Source of the DNA: an uncultured bacterium
GTDB lineage: Bacteria > Verrucomicrobiota > Kiritimatiellia > PWTM01
Assembly: GCA_938010045.1 (NCBI GenBank)
Contig: CALLFZ010000025.1
Location: 1 to 43,946 of the forward strand
Direction: 5' to 3'
DNA length: 43,946 bases
Shown here: one piece after another, positions 33,001 through 41,313 of the stretch
How the letters are laid out: the number at the start of each line of letters is the position of its first letter
Numbering within the stretch: the stretch's first letter is position 1
The notes under the pieces: model-generated
What the model saw: only the letters and a program-made list of their open reading frames with translations
Told to the model about the DNA's origin: nothing
Database searches by the model: none
Position numbers and translations under genes: made by a program

Positions 33001-34147
33001 CAGCAATGGCGCGTTGATGTTCGGCAACTCGAGCAACAACTACGAAGCGGTGATTCACGCCACGCGACGTCTCGATGTCTTCGCGCCGATCATGGACAAC
33101 ATTGTGAACGACGTGACGAACTCGACGTCGCTCATCAAGAGCGGCCCGGCGGAGCTTGTGTTGCGCGTGGCGGACGGGGCCGGCGGTGCGCAGTTTTCGA
33201 CGTATTCGGGCGACACCTACGTCAATGCGGGCATTCTGCGACTCGAGGGCACCAGCACGTGGTCCTACACGAGCTTCAACGTGATCCCGACCAACACCCG
33301 GGTGTTCATCAACAGCCGCGATGCCACGCTGGAATTCTGGAATGCGGGCCAAACGATCGCGGGCCTGTATGGCTACGGCCGGGTGCACTTGAACAGCGGC
33401 GGCAACACTACGAACCGGCTCGTGATCAATTACACGGATACCAACGAAGTGGACCGGTTCGACGGATGGTTCGCCGATGGAGCGGCCAACCGTCATCTTG
33501 AGGTCGTAAAAACCGGCGCGGGCACGCTCGAGCTGACCGGCGGTAGCGCGGCGAGCACCCATCGGGGCCGTACGATCATCGCCGAGGGCGAGCTGCGCAT
33601 GAACGGACAGCACATCCGGACCGATGCGGCCGCGACGTGGATCGTTCTCTCCAACGCGACGCTAAGCGGCACGGGATTGATCCGCACCCAGGGCGGTGTG
33701 ATTGTGACCAATTTTGGCCGGATCGCTCCGGGCGCCAGCGCAGGCACCTTGACCATTGATGCCAATCTAGTGCTGTCCCAAGAATCGGTGCTTCTCTTTG
33801 AGCTCAACGGGACTGATCAGTCTGTCGGTGGCGGGGTCAACGACCTGATTGACGGAGTGAACAACCTGACGTTGGACGGCATTCTGGAGGTGACGCCGCT
33901 GGCCAGTTTTGCGGGCGCGAGCATCGGGGATTACTGGACCCTCATCCGCTATGACAACGCGCTGACGGACAACGTGCTGGATATCAGCCCGGCCACGCAG
34001 TCGCTGTTGACGGGCGGAAAATCCTTTGCGATCGACACGAGCGTGGCGAACGAGATTCGTCTGGTCATCGTGCCTGAGCCTTCCACGTTGGGGTTGTTCG
34101 GTCTAGTTGCGGTGGGCCTCCTTCTGCGCCGCCGGCTTAGGGGTTAA
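30059..34147 (+). CDS. Giant secreted PEP-CTERM protein with autotransporter-type beta-strand repeats
   Basis: The 1362-residue protein has a signal peptide (ARYVRALVGVAGLTWSTRVVG, cut near GQTTNIW). Its body is almost all Asn/Thr/Gly-rich beta-helix-like repeats. Passenger-associated-repeat units are visible as KTGAGLLILSNSVVDLGNF, IKSGPAELVLRVADGAGG and VKTGAGTLELTGG...GRTIIAEGELRMNG. It ends with VPEPSTLGLFG, a hydrophobic stretch and RRRLRG, a textbook PEP-CTERM signal cleaved by an exosortase (not in this window). There is no beta-barrel translocator, so it is not a true type V autotransporter. Its composition is less Ala/Arg-rich than its neighbours, as expected for a surface protein. 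It is probably a matrix or cell-surface component. Confidence 0.85.
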   Translation: MHARLTARYVRALVGVAGLTWSTRVVGQTTNIWDGDSGNGWGVAANWVDNIAYGSQVVIFYNPGALNLNTLLGSDRNAHNLIFNDEADNNVSISGANRLRLFAPTGTGLVVRAGADGNHFIGCTAIEITNNQIWHIETANGSLTVGPVRGGPAYTVTKTGAGLLILSNSVVDLGNFIVSEGTVRYIAGNGFHDNNTRVTVQSGAILDKNHTGIDAFRALLGSGVVSNWTGTLQLRPQDGESSLFSGTLYQGTSAANLQVTLDSVGASRPALDGSDNSTQAFDALVPFTGQIQAHNGILALQGANGAAPNIAVVVIGQNNRGTRTPTLLLDSSGANHTSQDRLPDTVPVRFDGPGQLKLVGNWIAGTSETIGIITQINGRAIVTLDADSGGATTLTAARWDLPNTGRIALIRGDNLGGPAGPDVAQLLFTTPPALSHIGGVGDQIGIIPFMAGDTNIAGEGSGLVTYDASTGVRLLTLAEYASALTPDRNVRLTGPSSIAANTRIRALYLDEGGVANLNGNLLVLDSQAMFLGGGTITNGSLAFGTNTTGTASIGHVHAISNTVLGASLIGLPNSLGESKIAFSGPATVTLVAPGTNWTPLLSGGVTLKTAASEVIPEGTMANDEGHLWIGDGLRETTGYLRGFGKSQITIGTNSILVINQTSTESFYGLIHGPESAVLVKAGVNTLSIRETATNFLGRVFVTNGILEFIDSAGRMAAASTIQFFVTNSTLELDNQPGTDTRNQNDRIHNDSPVYLSAGSFVLRGSRNANTAENIGDMIFQGGMNTIVLDRDNTSPTPDNSATLNPNVFVRTNGATLFIDAEQLAFATNAAWTRLYKDNTLPAPLLTHPYVSNSPTIGIVHWAYGRDLGSAVWATNWSGDEYGFVTYDDGGSPDLGFRFLQPAEYNTNTLASGGNVIVRIATNEVVLLQNNSKVQGLVLNKYLSGTAEGGLNLSNFVLHIESAMLASGTNQSGSVLTIRRSGSNGALMFGNSSNNYEAVIHATRRLDVFAPIMDNIVNDVTNSTSLIKSGPAELVLRVADGAGGAQFSTYSGDTYVNAGILRLEGTSTWSYTSFNVIPTNTRVFINSRDATLEFWNAGQTIAGLYGYGRVHLNSGGNTTNRLVINYTDTNEVDRFDGWFADGAANRHLEVVKTGAGTLELTGGSAASTHRGRTIIAEGELRMNGQHIRTDAAATWIVLSNATLSGTGLIRTQGGVIVTNFGRIAPGASAGTLTIDANLVLSQESVLLFELNGTDQSVGGGVNDLIDGVNNLTLDGILEVTPLASFAGASIGDYWTLIRYDNALTDNVLDISPATQSLLTGGKSFAIDTSVANEIRLVIVPEPSTLGLFGLVAVGLLLRRRLRG

Positions 34148-34285
34148 CGCGCAGCGGCGGTGCGGTCCTGGCGCGCGATCTCCCCGGCCGCCCACAATAA
34201 GGGCGCCGTTCCGTTCGTTCATCGAAACGCGGGGTGTGGATAGTTGTCGGCACCCGCCGGCGATAGCCTCGCAAGGAGTGATGCG

Positions 34286-35065
34286 ATGAGCGGAACGAGT
34301 CATTGGCTGATGGTGGCCCTGGCGGCCTTTTTGATGAATGCACCGTCGGTCTTCGCGCGCGAGGGTGCGCCGCGACCACCGGATCGGCGCCCGCCGTCTC
34401 GCCGGGAAATGGCTCGACGCCCGGCGATGCCGCCGTGGCAGAATCCAGAATGGCGGGCCCGCGTGGCGGAGCGCCTACGCTCGGCGCCGCCGGAGTGGCG
34501 CCGGGAGATGCTCCGGCGGTACATGCAGATGCACGCGCGGCGCTGGGGGACCGGCATGGGCTGGGCTCCGCCGCGCGGAATGAAGGAACCTGCCCGGCCG
34601 ATGTGGGGGCCGTGTCCCGGCAGACCGGGATGGGGCGTGGGGCGCGGTCCTGCGCCGCAATGGTACGGTCGGGGATTCTGCTCCCCGCGCGGCATGCCTC
34701 CCTATGCGGGCGGTCCGTGGGCGCAGTATCCGAAGCAGCATCCGAGGAGAGGTGCCGGGCCGCGGGACCATGCGGAGCATCCTCCACGGCATCCTGAACG
34801 GCCGCCGCAACCTCCGGCGATGAGCCGTCCGCCCGGCGGGCAATCCTCTCCGCCGTCCGAGGAAATGGCCCGCCGGATGCGCGAAATGGACGAGCGCCTC
34901 GAGGCAAAACGCCGCGAGATCGAGAAGGCTCGTGAGGAACTGCGCCGCCGCGAACAGGAACTCCGCGAACGCGTTGAACGTCGGCAGCGTGAGGCCCGCG
35001 AGCGCGCCAAGGACGAGCCGCGGCGCGATGCCGACCAAGGGCGCCGCGGACGTCCTCGCGCCTGA
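34286..35065 (+). CDS. Exported Pro/Arg-rich protein with C-terminal coiled coil, unknown function
   Basis: The start at ATG 34286 is chosen for its AAGGAG box 7 nt upstream. It gives 259 residues with a signal peptide (HWLMVALAAFLMNAPSVFA). The mature part is very rich in Pro, Arg, Gly and Trp (residues 25-195), with a helical patch WRARVAERLRSAPPEWRREMLRRYMQ that faintly recalls Spy/CpxP-type periplasmic proteins. Residues 200-255 form an unbroken Glu/Arg/Lys coiled coil (MDERLEAKRREIEKAREEL). No family is recognised. It follows the PEP-CTERM gene by 138 nt and may be co-expressed. Antisense open frames here are compositional. Confidence 0.6.
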   Translation: MSGTSHWLMVALAAFLMNAPSVFAREGAPRPPDRRPPSRREMARRPAMPPWQNPEWRARVAERLRSAPPEWRREMLRRYMQMHARRWGTGMGWAPPRGMKEPARPMWGPCPGRPGWGVGRGPAPQWYGRGFCSPRGMPPYAGGPWAQYPKQHPRRGAGPRDHAEHPPRHPERPPQPPAMSRPPGGQSSPPSEEMARRMREMDERLEAKRREIEKAREELRRREQELRERVERRQREARERAKDEPRRDADQGRRGRPRA

Positions 35066-35129
35066 ATCGCCGGGCGGCGTCGGCATCGATCGTGTGAGCC
35101 TCGCGGCGGCCAACGGCAGCGGGCGCCAC

Positions 35130-35540
35130 ACGTCGCGGGCGGCCGCTGGCGTAGATGGCGGGGATCGCCGACACCTTCCGGCGCAGCGGTTTGAGCCGGG
35201 CCACGCCTTCCTGGGCGCTCTTCAGCACGCGGCGATTGAGATGATGCACAAGGTTGTAGCTCGCCATCCCGATCGGCAGATCGCCGCCTCCGTGCCCGAG
35301 AAACTGTGCACGTTGAACTCGCGCCACCTGTCTCCTTCCTTCCGTTCCTCGATCGCGTTCTCCTCCTTGGCCCGCAAGCGGTAGATGCGCCAGATCTTTT
35401 TGGGGACCACGACCGTGTGGTTGGTCACCAGCACGCTGTAGCGATAGTCCCGGTGCTCTTCCAGGTCCCGGAATAACATCGGCGGCTTGCCGCCGGGCCG
35501 GCGGTCGGGCCTCGCGTTCAGCGCCCGCGGCGGCACCCAC
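35130..35540 (-). pseudogene. IS1380-like transposase C-terminal remnant, frameshifted
   Basis: In one frame the - strand reads LFRDLEEHRDYRYSVLVTNH, then KKIWRIYRLRAKEENAIEE and FNVHSFSGTEAAIC down to about 35278. From about 35267 it continues in another frame as GMASYNLVHHLNRRVL and LKPLRRKVSAIPAIYASGRPR. Together these follow the C-terminal half of IS1380-type DDE transposases: the YRY..VTN strand, the Y..RA..EN.IEE motif carrying the catalytic Glu, the AYNL helix and the LR.KV.AIPA segment. The N-terminal half and any terminal repeats are not recognisable. It is a dead fragment just upstream of the sigma-factor operon. Confidence 0.65.
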
Positions 35541-35734
35541 CGGTTGTCCCGCGCTGCCACGTGGCATGAGGCGGCCGTCGCCCCAGCGGTATGGTATCCG
35601 GAGTCATTCCGCTCGCGCGTCCGCGCATCCCGCCGATCGGGCCACAACCGGAGCCGGTCGGCGCCGGCCTCCTGCGGGGCCCCCACCTTGCGCAGGCTCG
35701 GCAAACGGCCGCGGTTGGCGGAATGATACTGTGA

Positions 35735-36268
35735 ATGGACCACTCGGCCGATGACCGTCAAGAAGCGTTTCTGCGTCTCTATGCGCAGCACGAGCCGGCG
35801 TTGCGCGCGTTTGTGCGTTCACAGGTGCCGATGGTCGCCGACGCGAACGACGTGATGCAGGAGATGGCCATTGTGTTGTGGCGGAAGTTTGGCGAGTACG
35901 CGACCAGCGAGGATTTCCGGCGTTGGGCATTTGGCGTGGCACGGTTCAAGGTGCTGGCGTGGCAACGAGACCGCATGCGTGACCGTCACATCTTCGGGGC
36001 AGATCTGACCGAATTGCTCGCGACTGAGTCGGAGATCGAGTCGGCGCGATTGGAGCGACAACGGGAAGTGTTGCGCGAGTGTCTAGACGAGCTGCCGACG
36101 GAACATCGTCGTTTGGTCGAGACTGCCTACGCGCCCGGCACGCGGATAGACAAGTTGGCCGAGCGCTGGGGCCAGACGGCCATGACGCTGTACAAGCGGC
36201 TGCATCGCATTCGACTCGCATTGGTGGACTGCACACGAGGCCGGCTGCGGCAGGAGGGGTGGCTGTGA
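35735..36268 (+). CDS. ECF-type RNA polymerase sigma factor
   Basis: The 177-residue protein has region 2 (FLRLYAQHEPALRAFVRSQV, ADANDVMQEMAIVLWRKF, FRRWAFGVARFKVLAWQRDR) and region 4 (ECLDELPTEHRRLVETAY, IDKLAERWGQTAMTLYKRLHRIRLAL). This matches the sigma-70 subgroup common in Rhodopirellula and Verrucomicrobium relatives. It starts at ATG 35735. Its stop overlaps the GTG of the FecR-like gene (GTGA), a standard sigma/anti-sigma arrangement. It likely drives this operon and perhaps other glycan genes. Confidence 0.92.
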   Translation: MDHSADDRQEAFLRLYAQHEPALRAFVRSQVPMVADANDVMQEMAIVLWRKFGEYATSEDFRRWAFGVARFKVLAWQRDRMRDRHIFGADLTELLATESEIESARLERQREVLRECLDELPTEHRRLVETAYAPGTRIDKLAERWGQTAMTLYKRLHRIRLALVDCTRGRLRQEGWL

Positions 36269-37896
36269 AGACGCCCGATCCGCGTTTGGAATGGATGCGG
36301 CAGTATGTCGAGGGAGTCGCCGCGGCGGAGACGGTGGCGCAACTGGAACAGGCGTTGCGAGAGGACGCCGCATTCCGGAAGTTGTTTCTTGAATATCTAA
36401 ATATCGATCTGGCCCTTTCGACCGGCGCCGCCCTTTCGCCGCCCAACGCGCGCGGCAGGGGGGGGGCGCCTGTCGCGACGCGATCGTATCGGCTCATGGC
36501 GTGGGCCGCGGTGGCCGCGGCGGTCTCGATGATGAGCGCGGCGGCGCTGTGGTGTTCGATGGAGCGCAGGGTGCGGCGCACGCCCGCGGTGCACCTCCTC
36601 GCCGGTTACGTGGCGACCTTGACGGCACAAGACGACGCCGTCTGGCAACAGTCCGGCGCCTTTCGAACCGGGCAGCGGCTTATGCCGGGACCTCTGCGGT
36701 TGGATCGCGGTCGGGCCGTGATCCGGTTCGACGCCGGAGCCCGCATGGTGGTCACGTCACCCGCCGAAGTGTGTCTGGAATCGCCGGGCTGTGTGCGGGT
36801 GATCTCCGGCCAAGTCGCGGTTCAGGCCGAGGAGGAAGCGGCGGGGTTTCGCGTGCTTACGCCGGACGGCATGGCGGTGGACCTGGGCACCGAGTTTGTC
36901 GTTGCCGTCCATCCGTCAGCCGGCACCGAGTGCCAGGTGCTGGAGGGCGAGGTGGAATGGTATTCCCGCGACGGCCGGCAACGACTGGCCACGCTCAGCC
37001 GTGGACAGGCGCGTCGGATTCGGGCTGGTGAACTCAAGGTCATCGAATCGAAGCCGGCGGAGATTGTGCGCCGGATATTGGTGCCGCCGGCCTTGCGGGC
37101 CGGCGGGGGCCGCCTGCTGGCCTACGAGTCGTTCGATTACAACGAGGGCGACGCACCGGCCGAGTCGTTGGCGGGCGGATACGGTTGGTTGGCGCCATGG
37201 CGCGGACGCTACATTCCCTCGGATGTTGTGGATGTGGACCCGCTGATGCGGGTGCGCGCTGGCGAGAGCTTGATGTTTCCCGGCATCGCCGGCGGAGAAG
37301 GTGGCCGGTTTGTCTTTCATGAGATGAAGCAGTGGCGAATGCGGCTGCTGGCGACGCCGGTGGAATTCGGGCGGGATGGCGTTTACTACCTGAGCTGGCT
37401 TGCACGGCGGCCCTCGCATCCGCCCCCGGTCAAAACGCCGTATGGTCGAATGGCGATCACGTTGCGCTGCTCGACGAACTACTGGGCGCACTCGATCAGT
37501 TTCGCAATCAGTTCGGCGAACCGACCGCTGCTGATGGCCGATGGCAACAACCGGGTGGCCGACCGGGCGTTGCCGGCCAACGCGACGTTGCTGGTCGTGG
37601 GCAAGGCGGTCACCTCGCGGCACGGCCCAGACCAATTGTTCATGAAAGTCTACGAGCCCGGGGAGACGGTTGACGTGGAGGACCCGGCCGTCTGGACCGT
37701 GGCGAGTGAGCATCTTCATTTGGACGCTGCGTTGGACATCTTGATTCTCGGCAACACGGGAGGCGCGGCATGGGAACTCGACGAGTTGCGCTACGGCGCC
37801 TCCTGGGGAGCGGTGCTGCCCGCAAACAGCCGCGACGTTACCGCGATGTCGTCATGGTCCGCATGCGATCAACCCAGACCCAGGAGAGGTTCATGA
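36265..37896 (+). CDS. FecR-like membrane protein with LamG/concanavalin-like C-terminal region
   Basis: The protein is 543 residues from GTG 36265, with AGGAGGGG just upstream. Residues 1-60 form a cytosolic helical region (EWMRQYVEGVAAAETVAQLEQAL) fit for binding sigma. A membrane segment follows (LMAWAAVAAAVSMMSAAALW, about 76-95). Residues 115-260 form the FecR domain (GQRLMPGPLRLDRGRAVIRF, FRVLTPDGMAVDLGTEFVV, VLEGEVEWY). The remaining roughly 275 residues (LLAYESFDYNEGDAPAESL onward) look like a LamG-type beta-sandwich, suggesting carbohydrate sensing outside the membrane. Its stop overlaps the next ATG. Confidence 0.85.
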   Translation: MKTPDPRLEWMRQYVEGVAAAETVAQLEQALREDAAFRKLFLEYLNIDLALSTGAALSPPNARGRGGAPVATRSYRLMAWAAVAAAVSMMSAAALWCSMERRVRRTPAVHLLAGYVATLTAQDDAVWQQSGAFRTGQRLMPGPLRLDRGRAVIRFDAGARMVVTSPAEVCLESPGCVRVISGQVAVQAEEEAAGFRVLTPDGMAVDLGTEFVVAVHPSAGTECQVLEGEVEWYSRDGRQRLATLSRGQARRIRAGELKVIESKPAEIVRRILVPPALRAGGGRLLAYESFDYNEGDAPAESLAGGYGWLAPWRGRYIPSDVVDVDPLMRVRAGESLMFPGIAGGEGGRFVFHEMKQWRMRLLATPVEFGRDGVYYLSWLARRPSHPPPVKTPYGRMAITLRCSTNYWAHSISFAISSANRPLLMADGNNRVADRALPANATLLVVGKAVTSRHGPDQLFMKVYEPGETVDVEDPAVWTVASEHLHLDAALDILILGNTGGAAWELDELRYGASWGAVLPANSRDVTAMSSWSACDQPRPRRGS

Positions 37897-38948
37897 ACAC
37901 GACCCGTTCGCAATTGAAGCCGAGCCGCCGGCAATTCCTCGGCGCCAGTTTGGCGGCCACCGCCGGGATGTTGGGGGCCGCCGCCCCGGGCGGAATGGTG
38001 CCGAATCCAAACGATGGAAACGGCGGGATCAAGGTGGGCCTGTACAGCATCACCTACCTGGGCATCTGGTATCAAGGCGAGGCGCTGACGCTGCAGCAGG
38101 TGGTGCAGCGGGCGAAGCGGTACGGCTATGATGGCGTCGAACTCGACGGCAAACGCCCCCACGCCAATCCCCTCGACTGGCCCACAGCCAAGTGCCGGGA
38201 ATTTCGGTCGTTCGCCGAGGACAACGGCATCGCCGTGTATGCCGTTGCCGCCAACAACGACTTCAGCAGCCCGATTCCGGAGCGCCGGGAGGCAGAGATC
38301 GCCTATGTGAAGGAGCTGATCCGCATGACCGCGGATTTCGGCGCGCCCGTGCTGCGCGTGTTTTTGGCATGGTCCGGAGTGACGCGGCATCCGAAACTGG
38401 CGCGGTACGACATTGCGGAAGAAATCTGGGCGTTCACTCAGAAGGGATTTACGGACTGGCAGCGGTGGGTGTGGTGCCGAGAATGTTTGACCGAAGTGGC
38501 GCGGTATGCGGCGGATCACGGCGTCACGTTGGCGCTGCAGAATCACCGGCCGGTCATTCGCGATCATCACGACGTGGTGCGGATGATCAAGGAAGTGGGC
38601 TCGCCCCATCTGAAGGCGTGTCTCGACGCGCCGAACATGCCGGACAAGACTCCGGCCAGCGTTCGCCAGGCGGCGTTCGATGTCGGCGGCGCGCTCCAGG
38701 TCCTCTCGCATTTCGGCGGGGAATACCAACGGGAGCGGGACGGCTCGATCGCGGGCGGCCATGAGATGTATCCGGCCTTCATTCGAGCGATGACGGAACT
38801 CGGCTACACAGGATACATCGGCTACGAACTCTGCCACACATTGCCGGTTGTCAATGGCCAAACGGTGGGCATCGAGTACGCGGATCAATGCGCCGAACTG
38901 GCCTGCGAATACATGCGCGGCGTTATCCGAGAGGCGCGCGCGCGTTGA
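37893..38948 (+). CDS. Tat-exported sugar phosphate isomerase/epimerase-like TIM-barrel protein
   Basis: The protein is 351 residues from ATG 37893, which overlaps the FecR stop (ATGA) and follows CAGGAGAGG. The N-terminus SRRQFLGASLAATAGMLGAA is a twin-arginine signal. The xylose-isomerase-like AP-endonuclease-2 barrel is seen in IKVGLYSITYLG, RAKRYGYDGVELDGKRP, GAPVLRVFLAW, GVTLALQNH (the metal-binding region), LKACLDAPNM and YTGYIGYELCH. The family isomerises or epimerises sugars and inositols. Export places it in the periplasm, which is common for this group in PVC bacteria. Confidence 0.82.
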   Translation: MNTTRSQLKPSRRQFLGASLAATAGMLGAAAPGGMVPNPNDGNGGIKVGLYSITYLGIWYQGEALTLQQVVQRAKRYGYDGVELDGKRPHANPLDWPTAKCREFRSFAEDNGIAVYAVAANNDFSSPIPERREAEIAYVKELIRMTADFGAPVLRVFLAWSGVTRHPKLARYDIAEEIWAFTQKGFTDWQRWVWCRECLTEVARYAADHGVTLALQNHRPVIRDHHDVVRMIKEVGSPHLKACLDAPNMPDKTPASVRQAAFDVGGALQVLSHFGGEYQRERDGSIAGGHEMYPAFIRAMTELGYTGYIGYELCHTLPVVNGQTVGIEYADQCAELACEYMRGVIREARAR

Positions 38949-38988
38949 TGTTGGCACGACGCCGCCCGATGGAAAGGAGAGGATGGCG

Positions 38989-39915
38989 ATGAAGAGGCGC
39001 GCCTTCGTGCCAACGCCGACACTGGCCGCGATGGCTTCGGTGGGATATCGCGAGGTCTTCGGGGGCCGCGCTGCCAAGCCCGACCGCATCGGCTGCACCA
39101 CGTTGTCATTCCGGATGCGGTTCCCCGCCACGCGGCGAGAGGGCGTCATCGCCACGGAGCCGGACCTGGATTGCTCGATGGGCCGGCGTTGTTCGTGGAG
39201 CGGCTCGGGATTCGCCACGTCGAGGTCTGGAGCCAGCATGTTCCGGAACCGACCGTGGCGTACGCCGAACGATGGCGCGCGGCCGCCGACCGCGCCGGCG
39301 CGCGCATCGTCAACATCCAGCAGGACGAGCCGCCGTTCGACCTGTCCAGTGCCGACGCCGATCCGCGGCGCGCGTGCATCGAGGCGACGCGGCGATGGAT
39401 GGACATCGCCGCCGCCTGCGGCGCGGCGTCGTTGCGCGCGAACGTCGGTGGGCAACCGAACGACCCGTTCGATCTCGCCATCACATCCGATTCATTTCGG
39501 CGATGCGGAATACGGGGAGAGAATCGGCGTCAAGATTCTGATCGAGAACCATGGCGGCCACAGTGAGAAGACCGACAACATCGCGGCCATCATCCAGCCA
39601 GTCAACCGTGCGTGGCGTCGATCGCTCCCGGACTTTTACAACGTGCCGGCGGAGTTCACCACTGAACAACGCGTGGCGTTCCTCGCCCCGATTCTGCCCT
39701 TCGCTCAGCTTGTCTCCGTCAAAGGCGTGGAGTTCGACGCCGATGACCGTTGTGTCAGCTACGACATCGGCGCGTGTGTGCGGGCCGCCGAGGCCGCGGG
39801 GTTCGACGGACTGTATTCGGTTGAGCTGTGGTCCCCGAACTACGTGGCTCTGGCCACGGCTCGCGCCATCCGGAGCGTTGCCGACACCATCCGGAAGTAT
39901 CTGTCACCGATGTAA
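38989..39915 (+). pseudogene. Second sugar isomerase/epimerase-like gene, broken by two compensating frameshifts
   Basis: The frame begins MKRRAFVPTPTLAAMASVGY (ATG 38989, AGGAGAGG upstream) and reads well to EPDLD near 39170. The homologous text then jumps frame: LLDGPALFVERLGIRHVEVW, AERWRAAADRAGARIVNIQQDEPP and GGQPNDPFDLAIT, to about 39480. It returns to the first frame for EYGERIGVKILIENHGGHSEKTDN, QLVSVKGVEFD and GFDGLYSVELWSPNY. The pattern fits a 1-nt loss near 39170 and a 1-nt gain near 39485. No stop interrupts the first frame, so a protein with about 105 scrambled residues could still be made. It may be a true pseudogene or two sequencing errors. Confidence 0.75.
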
Positions 39916-39930
39916 CGGAAAGGAACGACG

Positions 39931-41313
39931 TTGACAACCCGAAAGATTACACGGCGCGGATGCCTGAAATCTGCCGCCGCTGTCGGCGCGGCCTTCCACC
40001 TCGTTCCACGCCACGTGCTGGGCGGCGCGGGGCGCGTGCCGCCCAGCGAGCAGGTCAATCTGGCGGGCATCGGCGTGGGCGGCATCGGATTTAGCCAGCT
40101 CGCATCCTGCGAGCAGGCGGGCTTCCGCATCGCCGCGCTGTGCGACGTGGACGATGTCTATGCGAAAACGGCGTACGACCGCTGGCCCATGGCGCGGCGG
40201 TACCGCGATTTCCGGGAGCTGCTGGAAGCCGAAGGCGACCGAATTGACGCGGTGTATTGCGGCACCCCGGACCACACGCACGCGGTCATTGTGTTGGCTG
40301 CCCTGCGGCGGAAGAAGCACGTGTGCAGCGTCAAGCCGCTCACCCGGACCATCGAAGAGCTGGACATCGTGGTCGCCGCTGCGCGGAAGGCCGGCGTGGC
40401 CACGCAAGTCACCGTGATTCCGAACACCAGCGAGTCGGCCTGTCGCACCTGCGAACAAATCTGGGCGGGGGCCGTCGGCGCGGTGCGCGAGGTCCACATC
40501 TGGAGCAATCGTCCGATCTGGCCACAAGGCATGCCGCGCCCTCCTGGCGAGGACCCTGTGCCGGCCACGTTCGACTGGGAGTTGTGGCTCGGCCCCGCGC
40601 CGTTCCGCCCGTTCAAGAGCGAATGGGCCAGCGATGATCTGGCATTGCGGCAGATCGCGGGGATTCGCGACAAGACGCCGCACTCGACGGCGGTCTATCA
40701 TCCGTGGAACTTTCGCGGCTGGTGGGATTTTGGCACCGGCGCGCTGGGCGACATGGGGTGTCACCATCTGAACACGCCGTATCGAGCCCTCCGGTTGGAG
40801 CACCCGGTTGCGGTGGAAGCCACCACCACGCGCCGCTTCGAGGAGAGCGCGCCGCTGGCCTCCATCGTTACGTTCGAGTATGCGGCCCGCGGGGATATGC
40901 CGCCGGTGCGAGTGATCTGGTACGATGGGGGCTTGAAACCGCCTCGTCCGTCCGCGCTGAACAAGCCGCTGGCCGATGAAGGCGTGCTCTACGTCGGGGA
41001 CGAGGGAATGATGTTTTCGCCCGCGCTCCTTTCGCCGGAGCGCGCCGCGAAGTTCGCCGGCACGCCCAGAACCCTGCCTCGCCGCGGCGGCACGTGGGTG
41101 GAATGGATGGAAGCGATTCGCGGCGGCGAGAAGGCTGGTTGCCATTTCGATTGGGCGGCGCTGTTGACCGAGGCCGTGCTGCTCGGCAACATCGCCATCC
41201 GCACCGGACGGCGCATCGAGTGGAACGCCGCGGCGCGGCGCATCATCAACGACGAATCGGCGAATCTCCTCCTGGGGGCGTCCTACCGCGACGGGTGGAC
41301 GCTGCAACCGTGA
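39931..41313 (+). CDS. Tat-exported Gfo/Idh/MocA family oxidoreductase
   Basis: The 460-residue protein starts with TTG, 15 nt after the previous stop, behind AAAGGAA. The N-terminus ITRRGCLKSAAAVGAAFHL is a twin-arginine signal. The Rossmann part has VNLAGIGVGGIGFSQL and AALCDVDD. The catalytic segment usually written EKP reads SVKPLTRT, keeping the Lys but with Val for Glu. GTPDHTHAVIVLAAL and FGTGALGDMGCHHLNTPYRAL are typical of the exported Planctomycete/Verrucomicrobia subfamily. It oxidises, reduces or epimerises sugars using NAD(P). The stop overlaps the GNAT GTG (GTGA). Confidence 0.88.
   Translation: MTTRKITRRGCLKSAAAVGAAFHLVPRHVLGGAGRVPPSEQVNLAGIGVGGIGFSQLASCEQAGFRIAALCDVDDVYAKTAYDRWPMARRYRDFRELLEAEGDRIDAVYCGTPDHTHAVIVLAALRRKKHVCSVKPLTRTIEELDIVVAAARKAGVATQVTVIPNTSESACRTCEQIWAGAVGAVREVHIWSNRPIWPQGMPRPPGEDPVPATFDWELWLGPAPFRPFKSEWASDDLALRQIAGIRDKTPHSTAVYHPWNFRGWWDFGTGALGDMGCHHLNTPYRALRLEHPVAVEATTTRRFEESAPLASIVTFEYAARGDMPPVRVIWYDGGLKPPRPSALNKPLADEGVLYVGDEGMMFSPALLSPERAAKFAGTPRTLPRRGGTWVEWMEAIRGGEKAGCHFDWAALLTEAVLLGNIAIRTGRRIEWNAAARRIINDESANLLLGASYRDGWTLQP

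Noticed and set aside
32174-33613. Open frame of 479 codons on the - strand inside the PEP-CTERM gene
   Set aside because: The repeat-rich + strand protein explains the region, and the antisense translation has no recognisable feature.
34137-35567. Open frame of 476 codons on the - strand across the exported protein and the transposase remnant
   Set aside because: Only its first third (before about 35136) contains meaningful transposase text. The rest is antisense to the 34286-35065 gene, so no single gene is supported.
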